DNA from: Hellea sp.
GTDB lineage: Bacteria > Pseudomonadota > Alphaproteobacteria > Caulobacterales > Maricaulaceae
Assembly (NCBI GenBank): GCA_014238285.1
Contig: JABABK010000034.1
Location: forward strand, 1 to 36,045
DNA length: 36,045 nt
Reading direction: 5' to 3'
The first letter of the stretch is position 1; each line of letters starts with the position of its first letter. The position numbers and the translations under genes were made by a program. The notes below the pieces were generated by a model, which was given only the letters and a program-made list of their open reading frames with translations, ran no database searches and was not told the origin of the DNA. Positions 34,383 through 36,045 of this stretch are shown in pieces.

Positions 34383-35693
34383 CTACCATCTGGAAATAAC
34401 CGATGCGGATGACCTTCGTGGAATATCTTGAACTCGAAGGGGCGCCGTTAATGACAAACCCGAAAGCGTTCGAGCACGAGATAGCGCAACATAGGTTTGA
34501 CCAGAGGCGAAGGCACCGCGGCCTAAATCAATTCTTACATCGTCGAGCGTCAAGCCTTGAGCTTTGTGGATTGTAACGGCCCACGCCAAGATTAGAGGAA
34601 TTTGCTCAAAGGTTGCCGTTGTGGCCTCCTCCATTTTTTGGCTTAATTCATTCCATTTATAATTTATCGCTTCCCACTTAGTCCGTTCAATTTTTCTGAT
34701 AGAAACACCGCTATCAAATTTTACGTAGACCTCGTCTTTTGTCAGATCGGTGATTGTCCCGAGTGATCCGTTGACCCATCTTTTAAGGGGATCGTTTTTG
34801 ACGGCCATTACCCGCGCGCCTTTTTTAAGCTTCAGCAGAGCAGGGGCCGGTGCTCTATTTTCGTTAAAACGACCTTTTGTAAAACTGTCATATTCAAACG
34901 CTTGGCTTCCCAGGTCCTCTAGACCTTGTCGATTATATCTTTCAGCGATTGCATTTGTGGCCGTCAACAAAACGGGTGTGTGTTCTTGCCGGTGCGGCCT
35001 GACACAAATATCGTTTAGCTTAGAAACGGTAGCTTCGACATTCTGGCCCAATCTTATATCCGATAAAAGACTGACAAAGTGCGGATCTTTCTGTCGATAC
35101 ACTTTAGCGAGTTCAAAATGGACCGGGGGGTAATTTTCCAAAACTTTTGCATCATAGGCGTAGGGTCCTGCATATCCCAATTGCCCTAGAACAGCCTTTT
35201 CTCGTGCTGGAATGACGGGGGGAAGCTGATGAAAATCCCCGACCAAGAGAACTCGGCACCCTCCAAATGGAAGATTGGAATCTTGCGCTCGCCTTAGAAC
35301 AATATCGATGCCGTCCAATATATCAGCTCGAACCATCGAGACTTCATCAATCACCACAAAATCGACTTTTTTCCAAAGCCTATTGGGACGTTGATCGCTC
35401 AGCGCTTGCTCGTCAATGACTTTGAAAGGGAAGCGGAAAAACGAGTGGATGGTTTGCCCGCCCACATTCAGAGCGGCCACACCCGTCGGGGCTAACACCA
35501 CCATATTGTTAATGTCTCCGGCCCTTTTTATGTAATTAACCAGGGTCGATTTTCCTGTTCCTGCTTCACCCGTTACAAGAATAGGGGAGAGATCATTACC
35601 GCGGATTTGTTCAAGGATATGAGCGACAGTTGGTTCTGTCTCATAGCTATCAGGTAGTTGTTCAAATGTAGGCAATTTGGACCTTTCCGGCAT
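34383..35693 (-). CDS. PIF1/RecD2-like superfamily 1 helicase
   Basis: AAA/SF1B-type DNA helicase of 436 aa. Motifs are Walker A VTGEAGTGKSTLVNYI (G42 to T50), Walker B VVIDEVSM (about 113-120), LLVGDFHQLPPV with the sensor Gln, and the C-terminal IHKAQGLTLDDVRIDLG and YVALSRARTLSGLSL motifs (the VALSR box). This is the compact PIF1-like form without extra N-terminal domains. It probably acts on stalled forks or G-rich DNA, as bacterial PIF1 proteins do, but its client process is not evident from neighbours. Same strand as the VOC gene upstream; no promoter recognised in the 26-nt gap. Confidence 0.88.
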   Translation of the reverse strand: MPERSKLPTFEQLPDSYETEPTVAHILEQIRGNDLSPILVTGEAGTGKSTLVNYIKRAGDINNMVVLAPTGVAALNVGGQTIHSFFRFPFKVIDEQALSDQRPNRLWKKVDFVVIDEVSMVRADILDGIDIVLRRAQDSNLPFGGCRVLLVGDFHQLPPVIPAREKAVLGQLGYAGPYAYDAKVLENYPPVHFELAKVYRQKDPHFVSLLSDIRLGQNVEATVSKLNDICVRPHRQEHTPVLLTATNAIAERYNRQGLEDLGSQAFEYDSFTKGRFNENRAPAPALLKLKKGARVMAVKNDPLKRWVNGSLGTITDLTKDEVYVKFDSGVSIRKIERTKWEAINYKWNELSQKMEEATTATFEQIPLILAWAVTIHKAQGLTLDDVRIDLGRGAFASGQTYVALSRARTLSGLSLTAPLRVQDIPRRSSASVISRW

Positions 35694-35719
35694 TCAACTC
35701 CGGTACGTATACTCTAATT

Positions 35720-36045
35720 CTAGCTCGCAAATATTTGAGCGGGGTCTTTAAAGCCTTTGAATTCTAAAGCATTTCCAGATGGATCGAGGAAAAACATCGT
35801 GGCTTGTTCGCCGGTTTCACCTTTAAAACGGATATAGGGATCAATGATGAACTCTGTGCCGGCTTGTTCTAAGCGAGCCGCGAGTTTATGCCAGTCATCC
35901 CAGGTTAGAATGGCTCCAAAGTGCCGAACGGGTACGTTTTTTCCGTCTACATCATTGGCAGATACGTCTGATAATTCTTCTGGTTTGACGTGAAACGAGA
36001 CTTGATGGCCAAAAAAGTCAAAATCGATCCAATTTTCGGCCTCTC
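35720..36045 (-). CDS. VOC/glyoxalase-fold protein (5' part outside window)
   Basis: The right edge holds the last 107 residues and stop of a minus-strand gene. The reading frame gives [17 protein letters not shown], then [20 protein letters not shown], then [17 protein letters not shown] near the end. The [13 protein letters not shown] pattern with a metal-binding Glu and the paired beta-alpha-beta layout indicate the vicinal oxygen chelate superfamily (glyoxalase/dioxygenase-like). The start is not visible. It would be read toward the PIF1-like helicase, so the two may share a transcript. The specific reaction is unknown. Confidence 0.8.
   Translation of the reverse strand, partial: EAENWIDFDFFGHQVSFHVKPEELSDVSANDVDGKNVPVRHFGAILTWDDWHKLAARLEQAGTEFIIDPYIRFKGETGEQATMFFLDPSGNALEFKGFKDPAQIFAS

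Overview
This window looks like ordinary chromosome of a low-to-moderate GC alphaproteobacterium, probably an aquatic member of the Caulobacterales/Maricaulales (Hyphomonadaceae-like). That is an inference from gene content and order: hflK-hflC-DUF2065-Do protease beside divergent serB/miaA, an intact mreBCD-mrdA(PBP2)-rodA cell-shape operon, a STAS-MlaE/MlaF/MlaD/auxiliary-lipoprotein transport operon, ATP-type PEP carboxykinase, and a long two-TM coiled-coil protein resembling polarity factors such as TipN. I see no phage, insertion sequence, CRISPR array, tRNA or rRNA. Coding density is high. The longest gene-free stretches are 29460-29670, 5401-5600, 28658-28817 and about 6297-6456; none exceeds 300 bases.

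Layout. 1-3590 (+): membrane protein quality control (HflK, 5' end outside the window; HflC; a small DUF2065 protein; DegP/Do protease). 3594-5400: serB (-) and miaA (+), divergent with start codons overlapping in one CATG, then a hairpin and a strong intrinsic terminator. 5601-6296: TVP38/TMEM64 membrane protein. 6457-11975 (+): mreB, mreC, mreD, mrdA, rodA, the last four nearly or actually overlapping. 12065-14182 (+): a neurotransmitter:sodium symporter family transporter and an unrecognised lipoprotein. 14193-15179 (-): dipeptide epimerase. 15230-18747 (+): Mla-type lipid transport operon with 1-4 nt overlaps between several genes. 18748-20997 (-): TipN-like coiled-coil protein. 21125-24051: small unknown protein, CPBP protease (-), Hpt phosphotransfer protein and a membrane-anchored alpha/beta hydrolase. 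24032-25576 (-): DEAD-box helicase. 25724-28657: beta-carbonic anhydrase (+), then pckA and an overlapping HAD phosphatase (-). 28818-29459 (-): GST. 29671-34257 (+): ECF sigma factor, FecR-type regulator and TonB-dependent receptor, a complete cell-surface signalling unit. 34383-35693 (-): PIF1-like helicase. 35720-36045 (-): 3' part of a VOC/glyoxalase-fold gene.

How they work together. Most of the window is envelope biology: protease control at the inner membrane and periplasm, lateral wall synthesis, muropeptide-derived dipeptide recycling, lipid trafficking between membranes, polarity or coiled-coil organisation, and signal-controlled outer-membrane uptake.

The most unusual points are: (1) the TonB receptor ORF carries two signal-peptide-like segments, and the second starts at an in-frame ATG with a good Shine-Dalgarno, so an STN-containing and an STN-less receptor may both be made; (2) a nested dyad in the pckA leader and a perfect 18-bp palindrome overlapping the GST stop codon; (3) an 80-90 nt nested imperfect palindrome between the carbonic anhydrase and HAD genes that looks like an intergenic repeat element; (4) a terminator facing the minus strand on the far side of the lipoprotein gene, which suggests antisense transcription. 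No clearly new multi-gene system is evident. I consider the receptor architecture the best candidate for something undescribed.
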